Shown: one piece after another, positions 1 to 6,660 of the stretch
How the letters are laid out: every line of letters begins with the position of its first letter
Position numbering within the stretch: the stretch's first letter is position 1
Source: a virus
Direction: 5' to 3' (one strand)
Virus record (IMG/VR): IMGVR_UViG_3300017917_003637
Span: 1-64,000 of that record
DNA length: 64,000 nucleotides
Translations under genes and position numbers: made by a program
Notes under the pieces: generated by a model
Database searches by the model: none
What the model was told of the DNA's origin: nothing
The model's input: the letters and a program-made list of their open reading frames with translations, nothing else

Positions 1-468
1 AATTCCGATAACACCATTAGCGTTGAAGTTGGTAGCGACTATTCAAGAAGTCCAAGAAAATCCCAACTATTTGTAAACGAACAAGGGTTAAGCGCCCAAG
101 TCGAGCAGTTTTGGAAATCAATCAAAACCAAGAAGTTATTGGCAATGCGAGTTAACTTTGAGGAAATCGATTGGTACGATGATGAGGTTGATGTTTACGA
201 AACACCAATCATTAAAATTGAACGTGGGTTAAAGCGTGCTAAGGTAACGCACCGCAATCATGGTAGCGTTCCAAAGGATTGGGGTATCACCGCTTATTTC
301 AAGTTTGCCGATACAACAACCAACACGCCAATCCTTGAGGTTGTTGAGAGTTTGTTGGGATATAATTTGTCAACCGATATAAAGGTTGAATTTTGTAAGA
401 AACTTAAACCATTTTTACGCAAGGAAAAATCAGCGTTAAGTTGTTACAATAGCGGTGAAGAAGATTAA
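1..468 (+). CDS. Hypothetical protein, 5' end outside window
   Basis: The reading frame is open from base 1 to the TAA at 466-468, so this is the C-terminal 155 residues of a gene that begins upstream. A TTG at 139 is not needed as a start. I do not recognise the family. The visible part is mixed alpha/beta, with an acidic stretch (FEEIDWYDDEVDVYE) followed by a basic one (ERGLKRAKVTHRNH). A hairpin terminator follows at 505-535, closing the transcript before the next promoter. Confidence 0.75.
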   Translation, partial: NSDNTISVEVGSDYSRSPRKSQLFVNEQGLSAQVEQFWKSIKTKKLLAMRVNFEEIDWYDDEVDVYETPIIKIERGLKRAKVTHRNHGSVPKDWGITAYFKFADTTTNTPILEVVESLLGYNLSTDIKVEFCKKLKPFLRKEKSALSCYNSGEED

Positions 469-504
469 ATAATTTAGTTTCTCTCTATTTTTATATTTGG
501 AAAG

Positions 505-535
505 TCCGTACTCGTAATGGGTACGGATTTTTTTT
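505..535 (+). terminator. Rho-independent terminator
   Basis: TCCGTAC (505-511) pairs with GTACGGA (521-527) and is followed by eight T. It ends the transcript of the partial first gene. Confidence 0.8.
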
Positions 536-558
536 AACAAAATTTTAACATTTTATAA

Positions 559-589
559 TTTGGTGGGTTAAAAAATTGTTATAACTTTG
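559..589 (+). promoter_or_regulatory. Bacteroidota sigma-A-type promoter
   Basis: TTTGG at 559 and TAACTTTG at 582-589, 23 bp start to start. The leader with ACCAATTAA leads to the ATG at 620. Confidence 0.85.
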
Positions 590-619
590 CACCATAATAA
601 CCAATTAATTTATTTTATT

Positions 620-1375
620 ATGACAATCGAAATTAAAAATTTAGCAAAAGTAATCGAAGAAAAAAAACAAACACTCGATTATCAAAAGTACAAAACCCTT
701 GAAGGGGTATCAAGAAAAGTAAACGATGCTCACGTTAGGGAAATTATGGAAAGTATGGCAATGTATGGGGCGGAAGCAACTACAATTATCATTCTTGAAA
801 CCACAGCGTTTGGTGGTCGTAAAATCCGATTTAACGCTGACGGAAATCACAGAAGTGTATCGGGAAGTTCGTTAGGTTTACCATTGGATTTAAAAGTGGT
901 TAAACTAACGGAAGACACGCAAGAAAACGTTAAGCATTTTATTTCGTGCTTAAATAACAAGGTTAAGCGTTGGACAAACCCAATGTATTTGGAAATCTAC
1001 GTTGCTGGGGAAATTCGAGAGTATGTGAAGTTCAAACAGCTAATGGAAGAAACCAAACTAACCATTACTGACTTGTTGTTTATCTACACAGGTAGCGGTA
1101 GCACAAAGGATTTTCAGTTGGGTACTCTTACGTTCAAGAACGAAAAAGAGAGCGACAAGAAACTTGAACAAGTTAAACGTATGTTGGGTTATTTGCCAAA
1201 GCACTCGTTCACTCGTCGAGGTGTTTGGGGAATAATGAAAAAGACTGACAACTATAAGAAGTTGGCTACTGAAATTATCAAGTTTGCCAAGGACAAACAA
1301 AACGAATTTTCGGCTGACGAAAAAACGTTCAAAGGTCAGTTGTTGGATATATACAACAACACTTTTTCTGAATAA
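620..1375 (+). CDS. ParB/sulfiredoxin-like domain protein
   Basis: 251 aa. The ATG at 620 is chosen over an in-frame upstream ATG at 587 because the promoter -7 box is at 582-589 and the conserved leader ACCAATTAA precedes 620. Residues about 35-100 resemble a ParB/Srx-type N-terminal domain: a segment with VNDAHVREIMESM, then GGRKIRFNADGNHRSVSG, where ADGNHR is the usual (D/G)G.HR element of that fold. The remainder is helical and basic. ParB-like phage proteins bind DNA or act as nucleases/NTPases; which applies here cannot be told. It is a single-gene transcript with a promoter at 559 and terminator at 1391. Confidence 0.7.
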   Translation: MTIEIKNLAKVIEEKKQTLDYQKYKTLEGVSRKVNDAHVREIMESMAMYGAEATTIIILETTAFGGRKIRFNADGNHRSVSGSSLGLPLDLKVVKLTEDTQENVKHFISCLNNKVKRWTNPMYLEIYVAGEIREYVKFKQLMEETKLTITDLLFIYTGSGSTKDFQLGTLTFKNEKESDKKLEQVKRMLGYLPKHSFTRRGVWGIMKKTDNYKKLATEIIKFAKDKQNEFSADEKTFKGQLLDIYNNTFSE

Positions 1376-1389
1376 ATTTAATTGGTTAA
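1374..1389. repeat. Inverted copy of the early leader element
   Basis: AAATTTAATTGGTTAA overlaps the stop codon of the preceding gene. It is the reverse complement of the leader TTAACCAATTAAATTT found after the early promoters. An identical 16-mer lies at 6776-6791 and a 12-base core at 4840-4851. Confidence 0.6.
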
Positions 1390-1390
1390 A

Positions 1391-1423
1391 AATCCGTATC
1401 TGTAATGGGTGCGGATTTTTTTT
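1391..1423 (+). terminator. Rho-independent terminator
   Basis: AATCCGTATC (1391-1400) pairs with GGGTGCGGATT (stem ends at 1417, two G-U pairs), followed by a T tract. Confidence 0.8.
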
Positions 1424-1441
1424 AAAAAAGTTTGTAAAAAG

Positions 1442-1472
1442 TTTGGTGGTTTAAAAAATTGTTATATCTTTG
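1442..1472 (+). promoter_or_regulatory. Bacteroidota sigma-A-type promoter
   Basis: TTTGG at 1442 and TATCTTTG at 1465-1472. It drives the genes at 1502 and, probably, 1713. Confidence 0.85.
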
Positions 1473-1501
1473 CAGTACCAAATCATTAAAACCTACAAGT
1501 T

Positions 1502-1690
1502 ATGACAACAACAGAATTTGAAATCCGTACACTTGAAGATTCAATCAAAAGAATTTTCTACAAAAAAGAACTTACCCAAGATGATGTTACACTTGCCAAT
1601 AAATTTATTGCCAAATGGAAACTACTAACAAATTGGGTTGAACGAACTGAATTTCCAATCGTGTTTCCCGAATGCTATATGTTAAGATAA
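1502..1690 (+). CDS. Small hypothetical early protein (62 aa)
   Basis: Short helical protein beginning MTTTEFEIRTLEDSIKRIF, with mixed charge and no recognisable motif. It follows its promoter by about 30 bases. The gene at 1713 begins 22 bases after the stop with no promoter of its own, so the two are likely co-transcribed. Confidence 0.65.
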   Translation: MTTTEFEIRTLEDSIKRIFYKKELTQDDVTLANKFIAKWKLLTNWVERTEFPIVFPECYMLR

Positions 1691-1712
1691 CCAACTAAAT
1701 TATATACCAATT

Positions 1713-2285
1713 ATGAAAAACTTTTTTTTAAAATTATCGTTATTCCTTTGTGGAATTTGTGTTGCACAACCAATGCCACCACAACTATCATTCGTGGAAT
1801 ATACCACAATGAAATATAATGCAAAAGACAAAATTGAACTACCCGCTAAATTTATTCGGGCAGACTTCAACTATGGATTTGAAAACACGCTCGACTTTCA
1901 CGTTGTAAAGGGCAAGAACAAAAACCTTATTGGGGTTGGATTTTCGACCTATATCGGGAATGATGTTAAGGGTAAATCAATCGGTGCTGACTTCGGTTAC
2001 AACTATCTTAATTCTTATGAGGTAAGGGATAAAGCGTATTATATATTGTTGGGTAAACAAATTAAACGACTATCGGTTAGTGCCAAGTTGGGGATATATA
2101 CCGTTGCCGATTATAATAACTATATTCTTTCGGGAAATCCGAATATCTACTATGCCAAAGTCAATACCGATGTTGAGTTTCAGTATGGCGGTCATTTGAG
2201 TTGGTCAGCCAATCGGACAACGGGTATTGCGTTGGGTTGGGATAAATTTAACGGGGTTACCATTGGTGTAACAACGTTATTTTAG
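1713..2285 (+). CDS. Secreted beta-barrel-like outer-membrane protein
   Basis: 190 aa. The N-terminus is a clear signal peptide: Lys-2, hydrophobic core FFLKLSLFLCGICV, then AQP as a likely cleavage site. The mature part has alternating hydrophobic/polar strands rich in Tyr, Gly and Asn (for example GVGFSTYIGND, GADFGYNYL, YGGHLSWSANRTTGIALGW) and ends in Phe, the usual terminal residue of BamA-inserted outer-membrane barrels. This pattern is common in flavobacterial small barrels. For a phage, an early envelope protein suggests receptor masking, superinfection exclusion or altered permeability; this role is inference. It shares the transcript from the promoter at 1442, and its terminator overlaps the next promoter. 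Confidence 0.72.
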   Translation: MKNFFLKLSLFLCGICVAQPMPPQLSFVEYTTMKYNAKDKIELPAKFIRADFNYGFENTLDFHVVKGKNKNLIGVGFSTYIGNDVKGKSIGADFGYNYLNSYEVRDKAYYILLGKQIKRLSVSAKLGIYTVADYNNYILSGNPNIYYAKVNTDVEFQYGGHLSWSANRTTGIALGWDKFNGVTIGVTTLF

Positions 2286-2312
2286 GGGAGCTTTTCTTTG
2301 TAGGAAAAAAAG

Positions 2313-2344
2313 TTGGGTTAACATTTGGTTAACCCAATTTTATT
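2313..2344 (+). terminator. Rho-independent terminator overlapping a promoter
   Basis: TTGGGTTAAC (2313-2322) and GTTAACCCAA (2328-2337) form a perfect 10-bp stem with loop ATTTG, followed by TTTTATT. The loop contains the -33 box of the next promoter. Confidence 0.85.
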
Positions 2345-2355
2345 CTATACCTTTG
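2324..2355 (+). promoter_or_regulatory. Bacteroidota sigma-A-type promoter
   Basis: TTTGG at 2324 (inside the terminator loop) and TACCTTTG at 2348-2355. It drives 2381 through the leader TTAAACCAATTAAATTATAT. Confidence 0.85.
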
Positions 2356-2380
2356 CAATGTTAAACCAATTAAATTATAT

Positions 2381-2779
2381 ATGGAAGCAATAGAAATTAT
2401 AAAGGACTTAGTTATAAAAGAGAGCGGTGTTGATATAACGCAGAAAACAAGATGCCGAAATGTTATCGAGGTAAGGAGTTTGTTTTATAACGTTGCTAAG
2501 ACACTTAAGCCAATGGAAAGCTATTCCGCTATTGGTAGAAGTGTTGGAGTTAATCACGCTACTGTATTGCATTCGTTGGGTATGTATGAAGTTTATAGCA
2601 CATATAACAAAGCATTAAATAATTTAAAGCAATCTATTATAAATCGATATAGAATAGAGCATAAGTACTATGCGGTTCATTCTATTGATGATGAAATAGA
2701 ATTGTTGGAAAAACGAATTGCTGAATTGAGGGAGTTAAAAAATATTTTAGAAAATGAGAAAAAAAATTTGGTAGTTTAA
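2381..2779 (+). CDS. DnaA domain-IV-like DNA-binding protein
   Basis: 132 aa. Residues about 20-70 match the C-terminal DNA-binding domain of DnaA. KTRCRNVIEVRSLFYNVAK corresponds to the basic helix (T.KR...VEARQIAMYL), and SAIGRSVGVNHATVLHS corresponds to the signature (IG..FG.RDHTTV.HA). The AAA+ domain is absent. Residues about 100-130 form a Glu/Lys-rich coiled coil (DDEIELLEKRIAELRELKN). It could bind DnaA boxes and compete with host DnaA, or act on a phage origin. It could also be a simple transcription factor using the same helix-turn-helix. Monocistronic, with its own promoter. Confidence 0.75.
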   Translation: MEAIEIIKDLVIKESGVDITQKTRCRNVIEVRSLFYNVAKTLKPMESYSAIGRSVGVNHATVLHSLGMYEVYSTYNKALNNLKQSIINRYRIEHKYYAVHSIDDEIELLEKRIAELRELKNILENEKKNLVV

Positions 2780-2797
2780 AAAATTGTTATATCTTTG
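2767..2797 (+). promoter_or_regulatory. Bacteroidota sigma-A-type promoter
   Basis: TTTGG at 2767 lies inside the end of the preceding gene; TATCTTTG at 2790-2797. It drives 2828 and probably the RNA region after it. Confidence 0.85.
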
Positions 2798-2827
2798 CAT
2801 CGTTAAACCAATTAAAGCATTAGAGTT

Positions 2828-3028
2828 ATGGCAGAATACATTGTATTATCCCCTGATGGCATATCCATTGACCGAGAGGAAACATATCCAACACATGAAA
2901 TTGCCTTGGAAAAAACAAAAGAATGGGCAAAGCAATTTGAAAGACAAGGTTACTATTCAAGTAACAATGGTAGAATACCACTCAATGAATTAATTGACCA
3001 TTGTAGAATTGTAAGAATAACCGCATAA
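2828..3028 (+). CDS. Small hypothetical early protein (66 aa)
   Basis: Begins MAEYIVLSPDGISIDREETY; a short alpha/beta protein without recognisable motif. The ATG at 2828 follows the leader AAACCAATTAAAGCATTAGA by a normal distance, which favours it over an overlapping frame starting at 2784 inside the promoter. Its mRNA probably continues into the structured region ending at the terminator at 3254. Confidence 0.65.
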   Translation: MAEYIVLSPDGISIDREETYPTHEIALEKTKEWAKQFERQGYYSSNNGRIPLNELIDHCRIVRITA

Positions 3029-3061
3029 ATTTATTCGGTTACAAAATATTATATCCAGTTT

Positions 3062-3284
3062 TTTTAGTTCCCTTACGAACCTAAGAAATCCTTGCTTGTC
3101 GGCAATGTAGGCCTTACCTTATGCGAAGACAATAGTCTTTGTTAACTAGTGGTTTTAGTGAGGGCAACCTGAGGGTTGATAATAGATATTAGCTAGCAAT
3201 AAGGTAAAAGACTGACTCAGATAATTCTGAAACTTAATGTACATTATGGTGTTGGGGTGGCTTAAACCACCCCATTACTTTTTT
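3062..3284 (+). ncRNA. Candidate structured RNA of unknown class
   Basis: The 338 bases between genes 2828 and 3367 have no convincing ORF but are rich in potential helices. TTACCTTAT (3114-3122) pairs perfectly with ATAAGGTAA (3199-3207), enclosing smaller hairpins AAGAC/GTCTT (3126-3139) and AGG-GCAA-CCT (3161-3170). Outside it lie GTTC/GAAC (3067-3080), TTGC/GCAA (3092-3105) and TCAGA/TCTGA (3217-3230). A strong terminator ends it at 3254-3284. No dedicated promoter is clear; it may be processed from, or be the 3' UTR of, the 2828 transcript. I see no group I intron, tmRNA or RNase P signatures. Confidence 0.45.
3254..3284 (+). terminator. Rho-independent terminator
   Basis: GGGGTGG (3254-3260) and CCACCCC (3267-3273), loop CTTAAA, followed by ATTACTTTTTT. 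Confidence 0.85.
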
Positions 3285-3307
3285 AACAAAATTTTAACAC
3301 TTTTTTA

Positions 3308-3338
3308 TTTGGTGGGTTAAAAAATTGTTATACATTTG
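3308..3338 (+). promoter_or_regulatory. Bacteroidota sigma-A-type promoter
   Basis: TTTGG at 3308 and TACATTTG at 3331-3338; drives 3367. Confidence 0.85.
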
Positions 3339-3366
3339 CATCGTTAATCAATTAAATCATTATACA

Positions 3367-3945
3367 ATGGAACAAAACATTTTAAATGCCTTACAAAATC
3401 TTGAGGGTGAAATTAAAGCAACAAACTTAACATCGGGGTTATCTTTTGAGTTCGGTGGAGAAGTTAAAATTGAGCGTGGTGCTTTCAGCATGGAAATTAA
3501 CTTTTACGCAAAACTTTACGAAACCAAACACAAAGGGATAATTTCACTTGATGATTGGGACGTTAATGATACTTATTGCCACAACCTAAACGGATTGCCA
3601 ATCGACAACATTTCAGCTTTCAAACAAAAGTTGAATGAATGGGGATTGGGAAGTGTGAGTAACAAATTAGACTTTTCAACTCAAGAGCAAAGACAAGCTA
3701 TTTGTATGGCAATACAACAAAGCGATGATGTTAAACGAGTGTTTGGCAAAAAAGTCAAAGTATGGGACTTGCTTTCAGTTGACGAACAAAAGTTGTTGGA
3801 CTTGCAATACATTGTTGAAAACTTCAAAAATTGTGGCGACCACTTGAAAAAAGAAGTTGCCAAGCATTATAAGATTGGCGAACAACCTCAAGAAAATCCA
3901 ACGCTTGACCAATTCCAAGAAAAATTGGCAGAGTTAAGCAAATAA
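3367..3945 (+). CDS. Hypothetical early protein (192 aa)
   Basis: The ATG at 3367 is chosen because an in-frame upstream ATG at 3325 lies inside the promoter spacer. The N-terminal half looks beta-rich (FEFGGEVKIERGAFSMEINFYAKLYE). The C-terminal half is helical and charged, ending in a Gln/Glu-rich tail. I do not recognise the family. Monocistronic, with a terminator at 3968. Confidence 0.65.
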   Translation: MEQNILNALQNLEGEIKATNLTSGLSFEFGGEVKIERGAFSMEINFYAKLYETKHKGIISLDDWDVNDTYCHNLNGLPIDNISAFKQKLNEWGLGSVSNKLDFSTQEQRQAICMAIQQSDDVKRVFGKKVKVWDLLSVDEQKLLDLQYIVENFKNCGDHLKKEVAKHYKIGEQPQENPTLDQFQEKLAELSK

Positions 3946-3967
3946 TTCTACTCTCTCTATATACCCA

Positions 3968-4004
3968 AAAAATCGGCACAATCATTTGGTTGTGTCGATT
4001 TTTA
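3968..4004 (+). terminator. Rho-independent terminator overlapping a promoter
   Basis: CGGCACAA (3974-3981) pairs with TTGTGTCG (3990-3997), extended by AAAAAT/ATTTTT. The 8-base loop TCATTTGG contains the next promoter's -33 box. Confidence 0.8.
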
Positions 4005-4016
4005 TTCTTATCTTTG
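3985..4016 (+). promoter_or_regulatory. Bacteroidota sigma-A-type promoter
   Basis: TTTGG at 3985 (terminator loop) and TATCTTTG at 4009-4016; drives 4047. Confidence 0.8.
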
Positions 4017-4046
4017 CATCGTTAAACCAATTAAATTGAATGACCT

Positions 4047-4259
4047 ATGGCAGAACAAACAAACCCACAAGATGAAAAAGTTGAAATTCCAACTGACTTG
4101 TTTTTGGATATGACCTTAACATTTCAAAGACTTGCAAATAAATTTAATTGCAACGATGGGCAATTAGATGAAGTTGATTTGGATTGGGCGTATTTCCACA
4201 AATTAGCACGAAGAAGCAAATTTGTTGCCGAAAAAATGGGTGCGAATTTTGAAAGTTAA
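4047..4259 (+). CDS. Small hypothetical early protein (70 aa)
   Basis: Acidic helical protein (MAEQTNPQDEKVEIPTDLFL...). No motif recognised. Its last codons overlap the -33 box of the following promoter, showing how tightly this region is packed. Confidence 0.65.
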   Translation: MAEQTNPQDEKVEIPTDLFLDMTLTFQRLANKFNCNDGQLDEVDLDWAYFHKLARRSKFVAEKMGANFES

Positions 4260-4278
4260 AAAATTATCCTTATCTTTG
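4248..4278 (+). promoter_or_regulatory. Bacteroidota sigma-A-type promoter
   Basis: TTTG at 4248 inside the preceding gene and TATCTTTG at 4271-4278; drives 4305 and 4539. Confidence 0.75.
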
Positions 4279-4304
4279 CACCACCAATTTAAAATGACAG
4301 AATT

Positions 4305-4526
4305 ATGGCAAGATTTATTCTCGATGTTGCAAACCTTATGCCACATCAAATTAAACAACTACAAGATGAAATTTTCGATAAAACACTTGTAAGGAATTGT
4401 ATTGCAACAATGCACTGCATTGATGAAACCAATAACAATCAATTTCACCAAGATTTTGACGAGGGCGATACCAACGAACTTTCAGCAGAACAAATTGAGA
4501 ACTTTAAAAAAGTGTGTAACCAATAA
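4305..4526 (+). CDS. Small hypothetical early protein (73 aa)
   Basis: MARFILDVANLMPHQIKQL..., acidic C-terminal half, no known motif. First gene of a two-gene unit with 4539, which starts 12 bases after its stop. Confidence 0.62.
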   Translation: MARFILDVANLMPHQIKQLQDEIFDKTLVRNCIATMHCIDETNNNQFHQDFDEGDTNELSAEQIENFKKVCNQ

Positions 4527-4538
4527 ATTAAATGACGT

Positions 4539-4841
4539 ATGGAGTTGATACTTGAAGCGATTGAATTAAATCATCCCTCAGCAAATCAAGATAGCACGTA
4601 TGACGTGTTTTTAAAAGATAAAACAGCAGTAAACAAACCCAAGTTTATTGCAGTAGAAAATAATGGTAGCCAACGCTTAATATTTGAGTTGTCGGGCGAC
4701 CCCAAACTTATCGCAAAGAACTTTAGAAAACCCATTTTAAAGTATCGGTTAGCAACCGTTACGGACGAAGATAAAGTTAGTCTTGCAGATATTTTTATGT
4801 ATGGTAAATTTAATTTGTTGGTTGACCATAACCTCGATTAA
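4539..4841 (+). CDS. Hypothetical early protein (100 aa)
   Basis: Alpha/beta protein of unknown family (MELILEAIELNHPSANQDST...). It is the second gene of the unit from the promoter at 4248. Its stop is followed at once by an inverted copy of the leader element (4840-4851) and then a terminator. Confidence 0.65.
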   Translation: MELILEAIELNHPSANQDSTYDVFLKDKTAVNKPKFIAVENNGSQRLIFELSGDPKLIAKNFRKPILKYRLATVTDEDKVSLADIFMYGKFNLLVDHNLD

Positions 4842-4851
4842 TTTAATTGGT
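4840..4851. repeat. Inverted copy of the early leader element
   Basis: AATTTAATTGGT, the reverse complement of the leader ACCAATTAAATT, sits directly after the stop codon. See also 1374-1389 and 6776-6791. Confidence 0.55.
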
Positions 4852-4856
4852 GTGAT

Positions 4857-4888
4857 TATCCCCGCTGAAAAGCGGGGATTTCTTTTTT
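4857..4888 (+). terminator. Rho-independent terminator
   Basis: ATCCCCGC pairs with GCGGGGAT around loop TGAAAA, followed by TTCTTTTTT. Confidence 0.85.
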
Positions 4889-4907
4889 AAAAAAAGTTGT
4901 TAAATAA

Positions 4908-4939
4908 TTTGGTAGTGTAAAATAATTGTTATACATTTG
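4908..4939 (+). promoter_or_regulatory. Bacteroidota sigma-A-type promoter
   Basis: TTTGG at 4908 and TACATTTG at 4932-4939; drives 4991. An ACACTTTTGTGT element lies just downstream. Confidence 0.85.
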
Positions 4940-4943
4940 CAGC

Positions 4944-4958
4944 GTACACTTTTGTGTC
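4944..4958. promoter_or_regulatory. GTACACTTTTGTGTC element, copy 1 (operator candidate)
   Basis: An imperfect dyad (ACAC-TTTT-GTGT) in the leader immediately downstream of the promoter. Identical 15-mer at 10190-10204, one-base variant at 8582-8596. Position and symmetry suggest a repressor site or small RNA hairpin. Confidence 0.45.
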
Positions 4959-4990
4959 ATACGCGTGTAACCAATTAAATTAAATCAGTT

Positions 4991-5314
4991 ATGGACTATA
5001 CTAACGAAAATCTTATTGCATTAGACGATAAATATGGTTTTGAATTTGGTAAGAAGTACAAGGTTGTTTCTGACAATGGCCGTGAATTAGAGTTTGAGAA
5101 CGGACAACGTTTCTTCAAAGATACTATTCATTTGCATTTTGGCAAGGGGTATCCAGAACTATTTGCGAGAGTAAATTATATTGTTGGTCTTAAAGAAATT
5201 GAAAATCATAAAATGTGTATTGAGAATATAAGATTGGATAATAGAATTACCGACAATAAAAAGAAGTTTACCGAAAACGAAAAGTATATTAACCGACTAA
5301 AAAAACTTTTATAA
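4991..5314 (+). CDS. Hypothetical early protein (107 aa)
   Basis: The first half looks like a small beta domain (YGFEFGKKYKVVSDNGRELEF) and the second half is helical with Lys/Asn-rich coiled-coil character. No known family. The leader carries the GTACAC..GTGTC element, so it may be regulated differently from its neighbours. Confidence 0.65.
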   Translation: MDYTNENLIALDDKYGFEFGKKYKVVSDNGRELEFENGQRFFKDTIHLHFGKGYPELFARVNYIVGLKEIENHKMCIENIRLDNRITDNKKKFTENEKYINRLKKLL

Positions 5315-5319
5315 AAAAG

Positions 5320-5350
5320 TTTGGTAGTTTAAAAAATTGTTATACCTTTG
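5320..5350 (+). promoter_or_regulatory. Bacteroidota sigma-A-type promoter
   Basis: TTTGG at 5320 and TACCTTTG at 5343-5350; drives 5377 and 5659. Confidence 0.85.
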
Positions 5351-5376
5351 CACCAACCAATTAAATTAATACAATT

Positions 5377-5646
5377 ATGGCAAGACAATTTACAGAACGA
5401 ATAGAATACAAAAACACTCGCTTTGAAAACAAAGCGGGAGTTGAGTTTGACCAAGAGAATTGGAACGAACTTTGGAACAAGGGCATTATGAACAGCAACG
5501 ATGTTGATAAGGCTGACGATTGGGAAACCACATTCCCGCCAAACAAATGGGGTACAAAGTATTCAAAGTATATGTATTCCCCAAGCCTTGACCGATTGAG
5601 AGCGTGTACCTTTGGGGAGTTTTATGGTGGTGGTATTGTTGATTAA
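5377..5646 (+). CDS. Hypothetical early protein (89 aa)
   Basis: Trp- and aromatic-rich small protein (NWNELWNKG, DDWETTFPPNKWGTKYSKYM). No recognised domain. It is followed after 12 bases by the small membrane protein gene at 5659. Confidence 0.62.
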   Translation: MARQFTERIEYKNTRFENKAGVEFDQENWNELWNKGIMNSNDVDKADDWETTFPPNKWGTKYSKYMYSPSLDRLRACTFGEFYGGGIVD

Positions 5647-5658
5647 ATCCGATATATT

Positions 5659-5802
5659 ATGAAACTAATTATATTTGCTTTGTTTGGCGCATTGTTTATC
5701 TTTGCGGTGGTTGTTCTTGTCATTATGAATATGGCGTTGAACGTGGATATTTGTGCAAGAGAACACGAAGAAATTTTTTATGACAATGATTTGGATATTT
5801 AA
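5659..5802 (+). CDS. Small membrane protein (47 aa)
   Basis: A 47-residue frame with ATG at 5659 and TAA at 5800-5802. One long hydrophobic helix (residues about 3-26: LIIFALFGALFIFAVVVLVI) is followed by an acidic tail ending EEIFYDNDLDI. It is short, but it lies between two genes in the same direction, has a normal start, and its last codons form the -33 region of the next promoter. Inner-membrane location is likely; function unknown. Confidence 0.5.
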   Translation: MKLIIFALFGALFIFAVVVLVIMNMALNVDICAREHEEIFYDNDLDI

Positions 5803-5820
5803 AAAATTGTTATATCTTTG
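5790..5820 (+). promoter_or_regulatory. Bacteroidota sigma-A-type promoter
   Basis: TTTGG at 5790 and TATCTTTG at 5813-5820, overlapping the 3' end of the gene at 5659; drives 5850. Confidence 0.85.
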
Positions 5821-5849
5821 CACCGTTAAACCAATTAAATTATATCGTT

Positions 5850-6257
5850 ATGGTAACTAAAGAACAGAAAAAAGAATTTGCGCTATCACAATTAGCACCT
5901 TATTTGGCAGACCCAAGCACTTGTGGGTATGATGCAGAAAAGAAAAATTGTGAATACATTACACCCGATGGTCGTATGTGTGTTGCAGGTAAGAATATGT
6001 TAGACCCTACGCAAGAAAACATTTGGGGAAACATTGAAGATATATTGTCAGCAAATAACGAGGAACAAGAGGGGATTTTTAAACCCGAAGTTGTAGGAAT
6101 TTTAAGCAATGAGGATTGGACAGATATGCAAAGTGTTCACGATTGTATTGCGTTAAACCCAACCAATATTGATGAACTTAAAGAACGAATTGACCGATTA
6201 GGTTTATTCAGTTATGAGGAACTTGTTGAACGTGCAGAAAGTCTAAAAAAAGTTTAA
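5850..6257 (+). CDS. Hypothetical early protein (135 aa)
   Basis: Contains a Cys-rich stretch early on (STCGYDAEKKNCEYITPDGR, then MCVAGKNML at residues about 50) and acidic helices after it. The pattern Y-x-x-PDGRxCxxGK resembles small phage proteins of unknown function. Monocistronic; no terminator is seen before the next promoter, which lies in the 64-base gap. Confidence 0.62.
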   Translation: MVTKEQKKEFALSQLAPYLADPSTCGYDAEKKNCEYITPDGRMCVAGKNMLDPTQENIWGNIEDILSANNEEQEGIFKPEVVGILSNEDWTDMQSVHDCIALNPTNIDELKERIDRLGLFSYEELVERAESLKKV

Positions 6258-6263
6258 AATAAA

Positions 6264-6295
6264 TTTGGTGGTGTAAATTATTTGTTATACATTTG
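6264..6295 (+). promoter_or_regulatory. Bacteroidota sigma-A-type promoter
   Basis: TTTGG at 6264 and TACATTTG at 6288-6295; drives 6322 and probably the tRNA at 6661. Confidence 0.85.
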
Positions 6296-6321
6296 CACCA
6301 CCAATTAAAAACACTAGCATT

Positions 6322-6576
6322 ATGAAAAAAATTAAATGGCACAAATTATTTATTGTTGCATTATTTATTTGGGTTGCCAACTCAATAGCAACAATGAAGC
6401 TAAACCGAGTTACAACTATTGGACTTGCAATCCTATTGGCAACCTTGTTTGTGAGTTGCGGTTCAAGTTGTAGAAGTACAAAACGCTATTGGAGAAAACA
6501 CCGTTGCGTGGAAAACCATAGAGTTATCAAAGACAAAATCCCAACGTACAAGTACAATGGGATTGCAATGAAATAA
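6322..6576 (+). CDS. Membrane protein or lipoprotein with lipobox LFVSC
   Basis: From the ATG at 6322 the 84-aa product has two hydrophobic stretches. From an internal ATG at 6394 the 60-aa product is a textbook Bacteroidota lipoprotein: MKLNR, hydrophobic core, lipobox LFVSC and then a mature Cys-rich basic domain (GSSCRSTKRYWRKHRCV). The first start has the standard leader spacing from the promoter; the second fits lipoprotein export. Both may be used. Envelope modification during infection is a reasonable guess, but no function is known. Confidence 0.6.
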   Translation: MKKIKWHKLFIVALFIWVANSIATMKLNRVTTIGLAILLATLFVSCGSSCRSTKRYWRKHRCVENHRVIKDKIPTYKYNGIAMK

Positions 6577-6624
6577 CACAACTATTTCATTAAAGTAAAA
6601 ACAACGTTTCCCCAGTTTTTTGTG

Positions 6625-6638
6625 GCGGTGCACCGCCG
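6625..6638 (+). terminator. GC-rich hairpin (weak terminator or processing site)
   Basis: The perfect palindrome GGCGGTGCACCGCC stands out in AT-rich DNA. It is followed by GAGGTTTTAT, so termination would be weak. It lies 22 bases before the tRNA and might mark the boundary for tRNA processing. Confidence 0.4.
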
Positions 6639-6660
6639 AGGTTTTATAAGGAAGCAATTA

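Noticed and set aside
2784-2993. 69-codon frame overlapping 2828
   Set aside because: Starts within the promoter, whereas 2828 follows the standard leader.
3062-3284. Group I intron or tmRNA
   Set aside because: No split gene flanks it, no recognisable P7 core, and no tRNA-like ends or tag-peptide frame.
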